DNA of 64,000 nucleotides. Source: Gymnorhina tibicen. Taxonomy: Eukaryota > Chordata > Aves > Passeriformes > Artamidae. Shown piece after piece: positions 62,511 to 64,000 of this stretch. The position numbers and the translations under genes are program-made. Position 1 is the stretch's first letter. Every line of letters starts with the position of its first letter. The stretch lies in NCBI GenBank assembly GCA_013399875.1, contig VXAZ01001038.1, positions 1 through 64,000 on the forward strand. The letters are read 5' to 3'. The notes under the pieces are model-generated. The model did no database searches. It saw only the letters and a program-made list of their open reading frames with translations, and had not been told where the DNA came from.

Positions 62511-64000
62511 TGGAATTCACTGGAATGGCAGAGCAGCAGTTCTGGCAGAGCAGTTCCTCTGTCAGACGGGCTGCATCCCGCAGCTTGGGCATTTTCAAAG
62601 CCGCAGTTTCGACGTTGTAGGTTGGAACCACTTCTTTCATTTGTGCTGTGCCAGAGCTCAGCCCGGCCTCGTGCTGCAGCAGGAATTGTTGCTGTGTGTG
62701 CAGTCTCCATGCAGATACGTCAGGCACACGAGGATTTACATGATTATTTACTTGTTACTTGAGATGCTGCAAAGAAAAGCCTGTCATGACTTCATTAGTG
62801 TGCTTGCTTTTACAAAAGCCTATTAAATATGGAAAAGTTGGAGCATACGTATGGGATGCACATGGGTTCGTAAGTTCAAAATTACATGTATGGATGATTT
62901 CTTACAAAAGGTGAAGTTGTGTTTATTTAAATTGCAGTTGGAGACATGAGAAGTGCAGAACTGATTCTCTGCAGCTTATTTGTTATCAGAGGCTTCTTAT
63001 TCTGCCACATTCCTTCAGAAATAAGTGTGCACTTTTCCTTATTGCTGCCTACTCATTTGACTTCTTGCAACTCGACTTTGAATGCATCTATCACTTAAAA
63101 TATTTTATCTTTAAATGATTTCTTTCTTTTGCTTTTCCTTTCTTTATTTTTTTGAGGTCTTTCCAAAACAAATATTATTATACCCCCAAAAAATTAAAAA
63201 ATCCAGTGCAGCACATGGCTAAACTTGGGTTGAGGTTGCTCGTTTGTTGCAGATCTTTCCTGGTGTTCTGGTCGGCAATATTGTGTGACTTCTGGCTAAA
63301 TTCCTTCTGTGTGTTTTTAGTCAATGTTATCAGGTGTTCAATTAAATAAACACAGGAAAGATTGTAGTGAGTATAATCTGCTATACTTTTCATCTGTGCA
63401 CGTGTCAAAAGTAGAGCTTTTTGTGCAGCATTAGAAACTTGCCTTTTCAGTCCTGAATTTGTAAGGGTGTGATTAGACTGCGTTGTGATCTGAATGGTCA
63501 CTCCGCGTGTTATGTTGGGTTTTTTTATTTGTTTGTTTTGGGGTGATTCTTTTAAACAGAAAAGGAAAAGCAAGTAGCTGCACTGGCTGGGATCTCAGAA
63601 CCCCCCTGAAATGCCAAGACTAACAGTGTTTTGGTTTTAAATTTACAAATACTGAATGACTAAACCCAGCAAAAGGCTGTGGGTTTTTTACTCTAGGTCT
63701 GTGAGAGAAGGCTCATCTCTGGTAGAACTTCAGGAATTGTTTAACTCCAAGGATACATTTTACAAATTATGCGGGGGTCATCCTCAGTCCCATGGTATCT
63801 AAAACTCGTAAATGCTTGGAGGCAACGACTGCTGCTGGACCTCTGAAAATGGAGATGTCTGCCTTTATTGTACGCCAAGCGCAATGGCATGGTATTTACC
63901 AGAATTCTGTTCTATTTTCTTCGCTTTGATAGCGTTAAAGGTATTTTTGGTGTCATTATTTACTGTGTTATGACTGTGACAGGAAGGTTATTTGCATGTC

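Larger units (their letters stand above)
59215..64000 (+). other. TAMM41: TAMM41 intron 7, 5' part (at least 4786 bp); terminal exon not found
   Basis: The intron opens with GTAAGA. I looked for a terminal exon in phase 1 encoding the basic, Trp-containing C-terminus expected after residue 312 and found none before 64000. Simple content includes an AAAC array (about 59437-59455) and T-runs at 60252-60264 and 60459-60470. The CpG island at 62229-62510 is listed separately. The longest minus-strand frame (61927-62727) exists only because that island suppresses stop codons. Confidence 0.75.

Noticed and set aside
61927..62762. Overlapping long frames on both strands (266, 191, 190 and 177 codons)
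   Set aside because: All overlap the CpG island, where stops are rare in every frame. None resembles a known protein.

Overview
The window looks like avian nuclear DNA. Two things point there: a decayed CR1 LINE 3' end of the bird type at 19965-20631, and a split, strongly conserved vertebrate gene, TAMM41. TAMM41 is the mitochondrial CDP-diacylglycerol synthase, also called phosphatidate cytidylyltransferase or Tam41. Everything else is AT-moderate non-coding sequence in which I recognise no second gene. There is no bacterial or viral gene organisation, CRISPR array or tRNA/rRNA gene that I can see.

Layout. Bases 1-46929 are intergenic. They hold one CR1 fragment, scattered simple repeats, several short tandem duplications, a 3-bp-periodic minisatellite at 30668-30955 and several AT-rich homeodomain-motif blocks that could be conserved regulatory elements. 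In human the gene upstream of TAMM41 is SYN2, transcribed the opposite way. No synapsin exon is visible here, so this stretch is probably the proximal part of the TAMM41-SYN2 interval. Bases 46930-47120 are a G-rich minisatellite running into an assembly gap (178 Ns, 47121-47298). A CpG island (47299-47620) follows and carries the first coding exon.

TAMM41 is on the + strand. I place seven coding exons: 47411-47548, 48388-48567, 49819-49911, 52304-52454, 54631-54776, 56862-57027 and 59152-59214. All phases match and together they encode 312 residues plus the first base of the next codon. The usual protein is about 337 residues, so one short terminal exon of roughly 25 codons is missing and probably lies beyond 64000. 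Intron 5 uses a GC-AG splice pair, and only that donor keeps the frame. The open last intron (59215-64000) contains an isolated CpG island near 62229-62510 that no exon I can recognise explains.

I found no undescribed multi-gene system. The observations most worth checking are the GC-AG intron, the quadruplex-prone repeat and gap at the promoter, the orphan CpG island and the Asp/Ser-type minisatellite.
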